A stretch of 7,363 bases of DNA from an uncultured Verrucomicrobiales bacterium (GCA_946480965.1 CAMLMI010000231.1:1-7363), one strand, 5' to 3'. Shown: positions 1 to 6,413, counted from the stretch's first letter. Translations and numbers: made by a program. Notes: generated by a model not told the origin, from the sequence alone.

Positions 1-2
1 CC

Positions 3-173
3 CGTTGCGCCATTGGGCAGAGCCGACCGGGTGCGGGTCGGGTGACGGTTTCGCTCTATGCGCGAAACGACCGCCGCCGCCCGAAGCTTGTGAAGTTGGT
101 CGCCATGTGTGGCCCGCTCGACATGGATGACGCTTCACCGGCCATCACCATCATGCTTCCGGGCGAGGACTGA
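3..173 (+). CDS. Possible C-terminal fragment of an upstream gene (unrecognised)
   Basis: An uninterrupted frame enters from the left edge and stops with TGA at 171-173, giving 56 residues. The last half reads like a genuine C-terminus (RRRPKLVKLVAMCGPLDMDD followed by a short acidic tail ending in PGED). About three quarters of its codons end in G or C, which is below the level in the clear genes of this window, so the coding signal is only moderate. I do not recognise the family and see no catalytic motif or membrane segment. The other two plus frames hit stops at about 43-45 and 125-129. A minus-strand frame is also open over 56-427, but it is a low-complexity shadow. The fragment could equally be non-coding sequence open by chance in GC-rich DNA. 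Confidence 0.25.
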   Translation, partial: RCAIGQSRPGAGRVTVSLYARNDRRRPKLVKLVAMCGPLDMDDASPAITIMLPGED

Positions 174-205
174 CACCGGAACTGATACCAGAATTGACAC
201 CAAAC
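170..205 (+). repeat. Three degenerate 12-bp tandem repeats
   Basis: Three consecutive 12-base units are CTGACACCGGAA (170-181), CTGATACCAGAA (182-193) and TTGACACCAAAC (194-205). Units one and two differ at two positions, and unit three differs from unit one at about four. The array begins at the stop codon of the open frame ending at 173, so it lies in presumed intergenic DNA. It may be a local slippage duplication or a set of protein-binding half sites. Nothing else in the sequence decides between these. Confidence 0.5.
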
Positions 206-429
206 CAATGTCCCGAGCAGCGGGCGAGTTCTGGCCGAATAGTCTCGTAAACCCAATAAAACCAAGCAAGGCTCATCCAGTCGATAGCCTTCCGAGGCTC
301 CAAGAATGACCGGCGGGAGCCTTCGCCCTACCTGTTCTGTCGGCCCTGTGTGGAATGGGCCTTGCCGCGGCGGCGCGTGGTTGAAACCTTTTCTCGCAGC
401 CGGGTGCGGGACCGGCGGGCAATCCACCG
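174..429. other. Intergenic leader upstream of the transporter gene
   Basis: This 256-bp stretch has no credible gene. The part from about 180 to 290 is visibly richer in A and T than the rest of the window, which would suit a promoter. I could not find a -35/-10 pair with proper spacing: TTGACA at 194-199 has no -10 partner. From 286 onward short stems compete for the same bases. AGCCT (286-290) pairs with AGGCT (295-299) around a UCCG loop. AGGCTCC (295-301) instead pairs with GGAGCCT (316-322). GGCG (312-315) pairs with CGCC (324-327). A further GGCCC/GGGCC stem lies at 342-346/357-361. This looks leader-like but matches no riboswitch class I know. The 11-mer CCGGGTGCGGG occurs at both 27-37 and 400-410. 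Confidence 0.35.
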
Positions 430-2106
430 ATGAATTTCCTCCACGCCCTGGCCGAATCCAACGCCGTCGCCCACGCGATCCTCGTGCTGTCGCTCGTCGC
501 TGTTGCGGGTCTCGCGCTGGGCAACCTGAAGGTGAAGGGCATCGGCCTGGGCGGCGCGGGCGTGATGTTCGCGGGGATTCTCTTCGCGCACTTCGGCGTT
601 CACGTGGACGAAGCCATCCTGCACTTCGTGCGCGAGCTCGGGCTGATCCTCTTCGTCTATACCATCGGGATGCAGGTCGGGCCGGGATTCTTCGCCTCGC
701 TGCGCAAACACGGACTCGCGGTCAACGCCCTCGCCGCCACGGTCATCGTCACCGGCTCGCTCGTCGCCGTGTTGCTGGCGCGGCTCACGGGCATCGACAT
801 GGCGCTGATGCTCGGCGTGTTGACCGGCGCGACGACGAACACACCGTCGCTCGGAGCGGTGCAGGAGGCGCTGAAGAGCATCGAAGGCATGACGGCGGCG
901 AGGCAGCAGCTGCCCGGCATCGGCTACGCGGTGGCGTATCCTTCGGGCATCCTCGGATTGATCGTCGCGATGCTGGCGGTAAAGGCGTTCTTCCGCGTGA
1001 AGGTGGAGGAGGAGAACAGCGCCTGGCAGAAGGAACAGGCCGCCGGACAGGTCGCTCCCGCGCGGATGACGCTGGTGGTGGACAACGCCAATCTCGCGGG
1101 CCTGAAGCTCGCGGAAGTGCCCGGACTCGACGGCTTGAAGGTCTCCGTCTCCCGCCACAAACCCGCGAACGACGGCATCGTCTCCGCCGCGCGCGAGGAC
1201 ACCGTGCTCCAGCTCGGCGACCGCCTGCTCGCCGTCGGCGACCCCAAGGATTTGGCCGCGCTCCGCGTGATCGTGGGCCACGAGACGGACGAGGATCTCA
1301 CCGCTGTGCCGGGCCCAGTCACCTATCGCCGCGTGGTCGTCACCCGCAAAGCCGTTCTCGGCAAGACGCTGGCCGCGCTCAGCCTGCGGCAGCGCTTCGG
1401 CGTGTCGCTCACGCGCGTTTCGCGCGCCGACATCGAGCTGGCGGCCGATCCCAAGCTGCCCCTCGCCTTCGGCGACAAGGTGCAGCTCGTCGGCAAGCCG
1501 GAGGATCTCGACCGCGCTTCCGCCGAGCTGGGCAACTCCGCCAAGGAACTCAACCAGACGAACTTCATCGCCATGTTCGCCGGTATCGCCCTCGGGGTGC
1601 TCGTGGGGCTGTATCCGATCCACGCTTTCGACATGCCGACGCCCATCCGGCTGGGCCTGGCGGGCGGACCGCTGCTCTTCGCATTGGTCATCAGCCGCAT
1701 CGGGCGCATTGGCCCGATCGTCTGGCACATGCCGGAGAACGCGAACCACGCCTTCCGCGAATTCGGCATCACGCTGTTCCTTGCCTGCGTTGGCCTGAAG
1801 GCCGGCGGAACGTTCTTCGAGCACCTGCTCACCTCCACCGGCGCGCTGCTCTTCGGCTGCGCGGTGGTCATCACGATGGTCCCGTTGGCGTTGGCGGCGT
1901 GGATCGGACGGGTGTGGCTGAAGATGAAGTTTGGCCCGCTCTGCGGCCTGCTCGCGGGCAGCCTGACCGATCCGCCCGCGCTGGCCTACGCGCAGACGAT
2001 GAACCAGTCGAACGCCCCGACCATCGCCTACGCCACGGTCTATCCGCTGACGATGCTGCTCCGGATTGTGCTCGCCCAGGTGCTGGCGCTGCTGTTCTGT
2101 CGCTGA
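430..2106 (+). CDS. YidE/AspT-type inner-membrane transporter with two RCK_C domains
   Basis: This 558-residue protein has the full architecture of the AspT/YidE/YbjL family (aspartate:alanine exchanger superfamily), whose members are about 550-560 residues. An N-terminal membrane half (about residues 10-188) and a C-terminal membrane half (about 376-556) flank two tandem cytoplasmic RCK_C (TrkA-C) domains at about 212-285 and 298-368. The halves are internal duplicates: the N-half has GATTNTPSL (133-141) and the C-half GSLTDPPALAYA (510-521), the family's paired substrate-path signature. The stretch SRIGRIGPIVWHMPENANHA (422-441) is very YidE-like. AspT itself exchanges aspartate for alanine; the substrate here cannot be read from sequence, and many family members have none assigned. 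The start at 430 is tightly bounded because an in-frame TGA lies at 382-384. There is no Shine-Dalgarno sequence. The lipoprotein gene follows 14 bp after the stop, suggesting co-transcription. Confidence 0.93.
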   Translation: MNFLHALAESNAVAHAILVLSLVAVAGLALGNLKVKGIGLGGAGVMFAGILFAHFGVHVDEAILHFVRELGLILFVYTIGMQVGPGFFASLRKHGLAVNALAATVIVTGSLVAVLLARLTGIDMALMLGVLTGATTNTPSLGAVQEALKSIEGMTAARQQLPGIGYAVAYPSGILGLIVAMLAVKAFFRVKVEEENSAWQKEQAAGQVAPARMTLVVDNANLAGLKLAEVPGLDGLKVSVSRHKPANDGIVSAAREDTVLQLGDRLLAVGDPKDLAALRVIVGHETDEDLTAVPGPVTYRRVVVTRKAVLGKTLAALSLRQRFGVSLTRVSRADIELAADPKLPLAFGDKVQLVGKPEDLDRASAELGNSAKELNQTNFIAMFAGIALGVLVGLYPIHAFDMPTPIRLGLAGGPLLFALVISRIGRIGPIVWHMPENANHAFREFGITLFLACVGLKAGGTFFEHLLTSTGALLFGCAVVITMVPLALAAWIGRVWLKMKFGPLCGLLAGSLTDPPALAYAQTMNQSNAPTIAYATVYPLTMLLRIVLAQVLALLFCR

Positions 2107-2120
2107 CCGAAGTTCGCACC

Positions 2121-2591
2121 ATGAGATTCCCGAAGCCCGCCGTTCTCGCCCTGGCCGCCTGCTTGGCCGCACCGCTGCTTTTCACCGGCTGCACCACGCG
2201 CAAGCACGCCTCCTTCGGCCATCCCGGCGTCTTCATCTACCGCCAGCCGCTGGAACCGGTGGGGCTGGCGTTGATGGAGGAGTTCAAGGCCCACGGCTAC
2301 ACCGTGGCGCCGGGATCGGGCGCGCGGCGGCTGGTCTTCGAGAAGAAGCGCGGCGCGGGCGGCGTCTTCCTGCACGGCGACTGGTCCGGCACGCCGGTCT
2401 ATACCCGGGTCATCATCGACATCCAGGACCAGGGCGACGGCCAGAAGCTCTCGGCCGAGGTGCGCAACGTGCGGGGCCGGGACGACTTCGCGGTCGAGGA
2501 ATCGAGCTGGTCGATGGCCGGCAGCGGCAGCGAGGCGCAGAAGATCTTGGACAAGGTGGAGGCGCGGTTCCCGGCCGCGCCGGAGAAGTAA
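2121..2591 (+). CDS. Small predicted lipoprotein, function unknown
   Basis: The product is 156 residues. It starts with MRFPKP, has a hydrophobic h-region (about 7-22) and a lipobox-like LFTGC with Cys24 as the expected lipidation site. Phe at -3 replaces the usual Leu, which the lipoprotein pattern tolerates. The mature part (25-156) is soluble, with short alternating strand-like segments: a GHPGVFIYRQP stretch, a predicted helix near 46-58, strands around VYTRVIIDIQDQ, and a C-terminal helix around 135-150 followed by a charged tail. I recognise no domain family. The start gives a proper signal peptide and lies 14 bp after the transporter stop; the frame is open much further upstream, but only as a shadow of the transporter. 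The gene is likely in the same transcript as the transporter. Co-location does not prove a joint function. Confidence 0.82.
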   Translation: MRFPKPAVLALAACLAAPLLFTGCTTRKHASFGHPGVFIYRQPLEPVGLALMEEFKAHGYTVAPGSGARRLVFEKKRGAGGVFLHGDWSGTPVYTRVIIDIQDQGDGQKLSAEVRNVRGRDDFAVEESSWSMAGSGSEAQKILDKVEARFPAAPEK

Positions 2592-2623
2592 GGGCCGACG
2601 CATGGAGCGGACTTCGCCTTACT
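2587..2623. other. Short inverted repeat spanning two convergent stop codons
   Basis: AGTAAGG (2587-2593) and CCTTACT (2617-2623) are perfect reverse complements around a 23-base spacer. The left arm contains the TAA of the lipoprotein gene and the right arm contains the TAA of the converging CPBP gene. Only 27 bp separate the two genes. With no T-run and a long loop it is a poor intrinsic terminator. The symmetry may just reflect the two stop codons in similar contexts. Confidence 0.3.
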
Positions 2624-3494
2624 GCCCCTGCATCTTCCGGGCTGCTTCCAGCAGTTTTTCGACGTAGGGCAGGAGCGCCAGACTGGTGGCGTCGAAGAAG
2701 CCGTGGGCCAGCACGGCTGTCCAGATGGAGCGATGGACGAGGATGATCGCTCCCAACCCCAAGCCCAGCACACCCGTCAGCACCATCGCCAGCCAGCCCT
2801 GAGGCCAATGGCCGATGCCGAAGACCACGCCGGTGATCAGGACCATGAAGGCTTGGCCGCCCCAGCCTTGGGTGGAGCGAGGGAAGAGCTTCTCCATGGC
2901 CGCGAACGTGGCCGAGCGCCACAGCTCTTCGCGGAACCCGGCGACGACGAAGCTCACGAGCGTCAGGCTGAGGACATAGTAGAGCGGGTTTTGATCGAGC
3001 GAACCGACGCTGACCACCGCGCCCACGTCGGGCTTGTTCGCGGTGACGAAGGAGGAGAATTCGTCCCGCTCGATTTGTCCCATCGCCCAGAGCCCGATCA
3101 ACACCGCCAGCACGGCCACACCGGCGAGCAACCGCAGCCCGATCGAATAGGGGATCGAGAGGAGCCAAGGCCACCAGCCGCCCCGCCAGCGCAGCCGGAG
3201 ATCCTCCAGTGTCGCCCGCGAAGCGGCCCAACCGATCAGGAAGATCACCCCGAACATTCCCAGCGTCAGCGCGGAGGCCTTGAGCAGTCCGGCGGCATCA
3301 TGACCCAGAGCGGGACCGGCGTCCTCCGCTGGGTCGCCCGGCAAGATCAAGCTCAGAAGCCCGATCACCAGCGGATACGACCCGATCACGAGCAGATGGA
3401 CCCACCAGCGCCAGGCGGCGACGGATGGACGCGCGGGAGGAACGGGCGGTGGTCCGGCGGGCACCGGCAGCGGGACGGAAGGCGGTTGGTCCAT
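2619..3494 (-). CDS. CPBP-family (CAAX-type) intramembrane metalloprotease
   Basis: This 291-residue polytopic protein belongs to the CPBP/Abi family of membrane glutamic-type proteases (Rce1-like fold). After a proline-rich cytoplasmic N-terminus (1-26) there are hydrophobic segments at about 31-51, 72-92, 108-135, 171-186, 214-228, 232-253 and 257-275. The three family motifs are in order. Motif 1 is REELWR with Glu189 and Glu190, motif 2 is FGIGH with Phe225 and His229, and motif 3 is HGFFD with His264 and Asp268. These residues form the membrane-embedded active site in characterised members. Motif 1 is unusual: the Arg (193) follows as EExxR rather than the common EExxxR. Bacterial relatives include bacteriocin-immunity and uncharacterised housekeeping proteases; no bacteriocin gene is nearby, so the substrate is unknown. 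The gene is divergent from serA and convergent with the lipoprotein gene. There is no Shine-Dalgarno before the ATG. Confidence 0.9.
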   Translation of the reverse strand: MDQPPSVPLPVPAGPPPVPPARPSVAAWRWWVHLLVIGSYPLVIGLLSLILPGDPAEDAGPALGHDAAGLLKASALTLGMFGVIFLIGWAASRATLEDLRLRWRGGWWPWLLSIPYSIGLRLLAGVAVLAVLIGLWAMGQIERDEFSSFVTANKPDVGAVVSVGSLDQNPLYYVLSLTLVSFVVAGFREELWRSATFAAMEKLFPRSTQGWGGQAFMVLITGVVFGIGHWPQGWLAMVLTGVLGLGLGAIILVHRSIWTAVLAHGFFDATSLALLPYVEKLLEAARKMQGQ

Positions 3495-3537
3495 GCGTGC
3501 CGTTGCGGTAGCCGATGCCGTGCCGTCGCGCGAGGGA

Positions 3538-3558
3538 GAATTACGGGGGCGGTAATTC
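3538..3558. promoter_or_regulatory. Candidate operator: perfect 7-bp inverted repeat, 7-bp spacer
   Basis: GAATTAC (3538-3544) and GTAATTC (3552-3558) are exact reverse complements around gggggcg. The arms are AT-rich in a very GC-rich region. The site lies in the 182-bp spacer between the divergent CPBP and serA starts, 44 bp from the former and about 119 bp from the latter. The 14-bp centre-to-centre spacing would suit a dimeric DNA-binding protein. No regulator is encoded in the window, so which gene it would control, if any, is unknown. Confidence 0.4.
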
Positions 3559-3624
3559 GGAGTTGGGTTGTTGGTTGTTCAGCCGCTGTCGGTCGGCCCA
3601 ACCCCTTGCCTTCCCTTGCCATTC

Positions 3625-3650
3625 GGCGGCGTCATTGACCGGTCGCCGCC
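3625..3650 (+). promoter_or_regulatory. GC-rich hairpin in the serA 5' region
   Basis: GGCGGCG (3625-3631) and CGCCGCC (3644-3650) form a perfect 7-bp stem around a 12-base loop that contains the palindrome GACCGGTC (3637-3644, overlapping the right arm). TTTCCCCC follows at once, and a pyrimidine-rich stretch leads to the serA ATG 26 bases later. If transcribed, it could act as a weak attenuator or leader structure. The T-run is too short for a confident intrinsic terminator, so a chance GC-rich repeat is possible. Confidence 0.35.
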
Positions 3651-3676
3651 TTTCCCCCACTGTCGGCCTCCCTTTT

Positions 3677-5278
3677 ATGCACGTTTTGATCTGCGATCCG
3701 ATCTCGCCCAAGGGCATCGCCCTCTTCCAGGGCCGCCCCGAGTTCAAGGTCACCGTTCTCTCCAAGCGCCTCTCCGAAGCCGAGTTGCTCCCCATCGTGG
3801 CCGATGTGGACGCGATGGTCGTCCGTTCCGAGACCAAGGTGACCAGGAAGGTCATGGAAGCCGCGCCCCAGTTGAAGGTCGTGGGCCGAGCCGGCGTGGG
3901 CGTGGACAACGTGGACGTGGAAGCCGCCACCGCCCGCGGCGTCGTCGTGATGAACACCCCGGTCGGCAACACCGTCACCACGGCCGAGCTGACCTTCTTC
4001 ATGCTGGGCGCCATCGCCCGCAAGATCCCCGCCGCCCACGCCACGATGGCCGCTGGTAAATGGGACCGGAAAGCCTTCCAGGGCACCGAAGTCGCCGGCA
4101 AGACGCTCGGCGTCCTAGGCATGGGCCGCATCGGCTCCGAGGTGGCGAAGCGGGCGCTCGCCTTCGGGATGCGCGTGGTCGCCTACGATCCTTTCCTGAC
4201 CGATGCCCGCGCCAAGCAGCTGGGCGTGGAACTCGCCCAGGACACGGACATCGTCTATCGCGAGGCGGATTTTATCACCGTCCACATGCCCGTGACGGAG
4301 CAGACGAAAGGCATGTTGAATGCCGAAGCCTTCACCAAGATGAAGCCCGGCGTCCGCATCGTGAACTGCGCCCGCGGCGAGATCATCGCCGAGGACGATC
4401 TCGTGGCCGCGCTGGAGTCCGGCAAGGTCGGCGGCGCCGCGCTCGACGTCTTCTGCGAGGAACCGCTCGCGGCCGACCACAAGTTCCGCGCGTTGCCCAA
4501 CGTCGTCCTCACCCCGCACCTCGGTGCCAGCACCGGCGAGGCCCAGGAGAAGTGCGGCATCGAAGTCGCCGAGGTCATCTCCGGCTTCCTCCTCACCGGC
4601 GAGGTGAAGAACGCCGTGAACCTTCCGGGCGTGGACGCCAAGACCTACGAGCTGGTGAAGCCCTACCTCGCCCTCGGCGAGAAGCTCGGCAGCCTGCTCG
4701 GCCAGCTCGCCCCGGCCAACGTGGACCGCATCCACGTCACCTACGGCGGCAAGGCCCAGGATCTCCCGAACGTTGATCCGATCACCCGCGCCATTCTCCG
4801 CGGCTATCTGGCCCACGGTTCTGCGGTGAAGGACATCAACAACGTCAACGTCCGCAGCGCGGCGTCTTCCCTAGGACTGAACGTCGAGGAGAAGAAGTCC
4901 GACGAGCCCGTCACCTTCAACGAATGGCTGCACGTCCAGCTCTTCAGCGGCAACGAGAAGGTTCTTTCCGCTGGCGGCACGTTCTTCGGTTCGCCGAACA
5001 ACCCCCGCATCGTCCGCCTCTTCAGCCAGCCGGTGGAGATCCCCATCTCCGGCACGCTGCTCCTGCTGAACAACAAGGACCGGCCGGGCATCGTCGGCTA
5101 TCTCGGCACCCTGCTGGCCAAGCACTCGGTCAACATCGCCAACATGAGCCTCAGCCGCGAGGTCGCCGGCGGCGAGGCCCTCACGGTCTTCGTCCTCGAC
5201 ACCCGTCCGCCCGAGGCGTGCCTGAAGGAGATCCAGTCCGACGCCGACATCACCAACGTGCGCGTCGTCCAGCTCTGA
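3677..5278 (+). CDS. serA: D-3-phosphoglycerate dehydrogenase, long ACT-domain form
   Basis: The enzyme oxidises 3-phosphoglycerate to 3-phosphohydroxypyruvate with NAD+, the first step of phosphorylated serine biosynthesis in the cytoplasm. The 533 residues fit the long form (about 525-530). The order is substrate-binding domain (1-98 and about 288-315), Rossmann NAD domain with GMGRIG (148-153) and the cofactor-binding Asp171, a middle allosteric-substrate-binding domain (about 318-450), and a C-terminal ACT domain (about 458-533) that in relatives binds serine for feedback inhibition. The catalytic set is present: Arg233 in CARGEI, Glu262 in EEP and His281 in PHLGAST. The frame is open upstream to about 3515, but ATG 3677 begins the conserved start MHVLICDPISPKG; the extra upstream codons look non-coding. 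No Shine-Dalgarno precedes it. The isomerase gene follows 14 bp after the stop, suggesting one operon. Confidence 0.97.
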   Translation: MHVLICDPISPKGIALFQGRPEFKVTVLSKRLSEAELLPIVADVDAMVVRSETKVTRKVMEAAPQLKVVGRAGVGVDNVDVEAATARGVVVMNTPVGNTVTTAELTFFMLGAIARKIPAAHATMAAGKWDRKAFQGTEVAGKTLGVLGMGRIGSEVAKRALAFGMRVVAYDPFLTDARAKQLGVELAQDTDIVYREADFITVHMPVTEQTKGMLNAEAFTKMKPGVRIVNCARGEIIAEDDLVAALESGKVGGAALDVFCEEPLAADHKFRALPNVVLTPHLGASTGEAQEKCGIEVAEVISGFLLTGEVKNAVNLPGVDAKTYELVKPYLALGEKLGSLLGQLAPANVDRIHVTYGGKAQDLPNVDPITRAILRGYLAHGSAVKDINNVNVRSAASSLGLNVEEKKSDEPVTFNEWLHVQLFSGNEKVLSAGGTFFGSPNNPRIVRLFSQPVEIPISGTLLLLNNKDRPGIVGYLGTLLAKHSVNIANMSLSREVAGGEALTVFVLDTRPPEACLKEIQSDADITNVRVVQL

Positions 5279-5292
5279 GCCATAGTCATCCC

Positions 5293-6351
5293 ATGAAACT
5301 CACGCCGCTCCTCCTCGCCGCGCTCGTCGCCGGTTCCCTCCATCACGCCACGGCCGCCGACGCTCCGGCCGCCAAGGGCTCCAAGCTCGATGCGCTCTTC
5401 GAGGACAAGGTCCTGGCCAAGGGCACGGGCTTCACCGTGAAGCAGAGCGAATTGGACGACGCCTACGGGGAGCTCCGCGCCGCCTACGCCTCGCGCGGCC
5501 AGCAGATCCCCGATCAACAGCGTCCGCTGATGGAGTTCCGCCTGCTCGACCGCCTGATCGCCGCCAAGATGATCACCGCGATGGCGACGGACGAGGACCG
5601 GGTCGAGGCCAAGAAGCGCTTCGACAAGGCGCTGGAGGAAACGCTGGCCCGTTTCGCCAGCCAGGAGGCCTTCGAGCAGCAGCTCAAGTTCGCCGGCATG
5701 ACGATGGACAAGTTCAAGGAGAAGAGCCTGGAGCAGCTCACCTGGCAGACCGTCATCGACCGCACCCTCAAGCCGAAGCTCAACGTGACCGAGGCGGACA
5801 TCCAGAAGTTCTACAAGGAGAACCCCTCCAGGTTCGAGCGGCCGGAGATGGTGAAGCTGAACCAGGTGCTCGTCTCCACCCTCGACACCTCCAAGAAACC
5901 GCCCCAGCCGCTGCCCGAGGAGGCCAAGGCCGAGAAGCTCGCGCTGGCCAAGAAGATCAAGGAACGCGCGGAGAAGGGCGAAGACATGGCCGGATTGGCC
6001 AAGGAATTCTCCGACGACACCGGCTCCAAGGAAAACGGCGGCGAATTCACCTTCCCCCGGGGCACGGGCCGGATTCCCGCCGAGTTCGAGGCCGCCGCCT
6101 TCTCCCTGGAACCCGGCAAGGTGAGCGACATCGTCCAGACCAGCCTCGGCTACCACGTCATCAAGGTCGCGCAGAAGATCCCGGCCGAACTCGTGCCGCT
6201 GGAGAAGGTCCACGACGACCTGAAGAAGAGCCTCGAGGCCCAGGAGATCCAAAAGCTGATCCCCGACTACGTCGAAGGCCTGAAGAAGGAAAACAAGGTC
6301 GAGGTCTTCATCCCGATGCCCGAAGGCTTGAAGAACGAACCCAAGGCCTGA
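5293..6351 (+). CDS. Exported parvulin-type (SurA/PrsA-like) peptidyl-prolyl isomerase
   Basis: The 352-residue product begins with a signal peptide (1 to about 22, cleavage likely after ATA or ATAA), so it acts outside the cytoplasmic membrane, probably as a periplasmic folding chaperone. A helical SurA-N-like chaperone region spans about 48-170. One parvulin (rotamase) domain lies at about 184-294, with family hallmarks GGEFTFPRGTGRIP (249-262), the AAFSLEPGKVSD stretch and GYHVIKV (286-292), which supplies the second conserved His (288). The first conserved His, normally in an HILV-like strand, is replaced: the strand reads LNQVLV with Gln191 there. Catalysis may be reduced and chaperone function dominant, which is inference. 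A helical tail (303-334) follows. SurA has two parvulin domains, so this is nearer PrsA/PpiC in layout. The start was chosen for its signal peptide, 14 bp after serA. There is no Shine-Dalgarno. Confidence 0.9.
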   Translation: MKLTPLLLAALVAGSLHHATAADAPAAKGSKLDALFEDKVLAKGTGFTVKQSELDDAYGELRAAYASRGQQIPDQQRPLMEFRLLDRLIAAKMITAMATDEDRVEAKKRFDKALEETLARFASQEAFEQQLKFAGMTMDKFKEKSLEQLTWQTVIDRTLKPKLNVTEADIQKFYKENPSRFERPEMVKLNQVLVSTLDTSKKPPQPLPEEAKAEKLALAKKIKERAEKGEDMAGLAKEFSDDTGSKENGGEFTFPRGTGRIPAEFEAAAFSLEPGKVSDIVQTSLGYHVIKVAQKIPAELVPLEKVHDDLKKSLEAQEIQKLIPDYVEGLKKENKVEVFIPMPEGLKNEPKA

Positions 6352-6381
6352 GCCGGCTCCATCTGCCTTCCGAATAATAAC

Positions 6382-6413
6382 CAGGCCGCCCGAACGGGCG
6401 GCCTGATTTGTTT
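6382..6413 (+). terminator. Strong rho-independent terminator of the serA-isomerase operon
   Basis: CAGGCCGCCCG (6382-6392) and CGGGCGGCCTG (6395-6405) form a perfect 11-bp GC-rich stem closing on AA, followed by ATTTGTTT. It begins 31 bases after the isomerase stop codon. Upstream, AATAATAACC becomes GGTTATTATT on the other strand, so the hairpin could also stop transcription arriving from the right. Confidence 0.88.

Noticed and set aside
194..222. Sigma-70-like promoter using TTGACA at 194-199
   Set aside because: The -35 match is perfect but lies inside a tandem repeat, and at 17-bp spacing the -10 position reads GCAGC-like sequence with no resemblance to TATAAT.
27..410. 11-bp direct repeat CCGGGTGCGGG at 27-37 and 400-410 as a mobile-element boundary
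   Set aside because: The repeats have no transposase, terminal inverted repeats or target duplication between or beside them. A GC-rich 11-mer can recur by chance.
306..2120. Long plus-strand frame running through the transporter and joining the lipoprotein frame
   Set aside because: Over the transporter it is Arg/Gly/Ala-rich shadow sequence. Only the part from ATG 2121 has a signal peptide and lipobox, so no fusion protein is called.
328..2172. Long minus-strand open frame (614 codons) opposite the transporter
   Set aside because: It mirrors the transporter gene and reads as Arg/Glu/His/Gln-rich low complexity, typical of the antisense of GC-rich codons. It has no domain, and the plus strand has an unmistakable family match.
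2703..3638. 311-codon plus-strand frame opposite the CPBP gene
   Set aside because: It is His/Gln/Arg-rich antisense shadow, while the opposite strand carries all three CPBP motifs and regular membrane segments.
3635..3663. serA promoter using TTGACC at 3635-3640 with CACTGT at 3658-3663
   Set aside because: The -10 hexamer matches consensus at only two positions, and the -35 lies in the loop of the GC hairpin.
3515..3676. N-terminal extension of SerA by 54 codons
   Set aside because: The extension has no family similarity, and the conserved SerA start coincides with ATG 3677. The extension also runs through the inverted repeat and hairpin of the divergent spacer.
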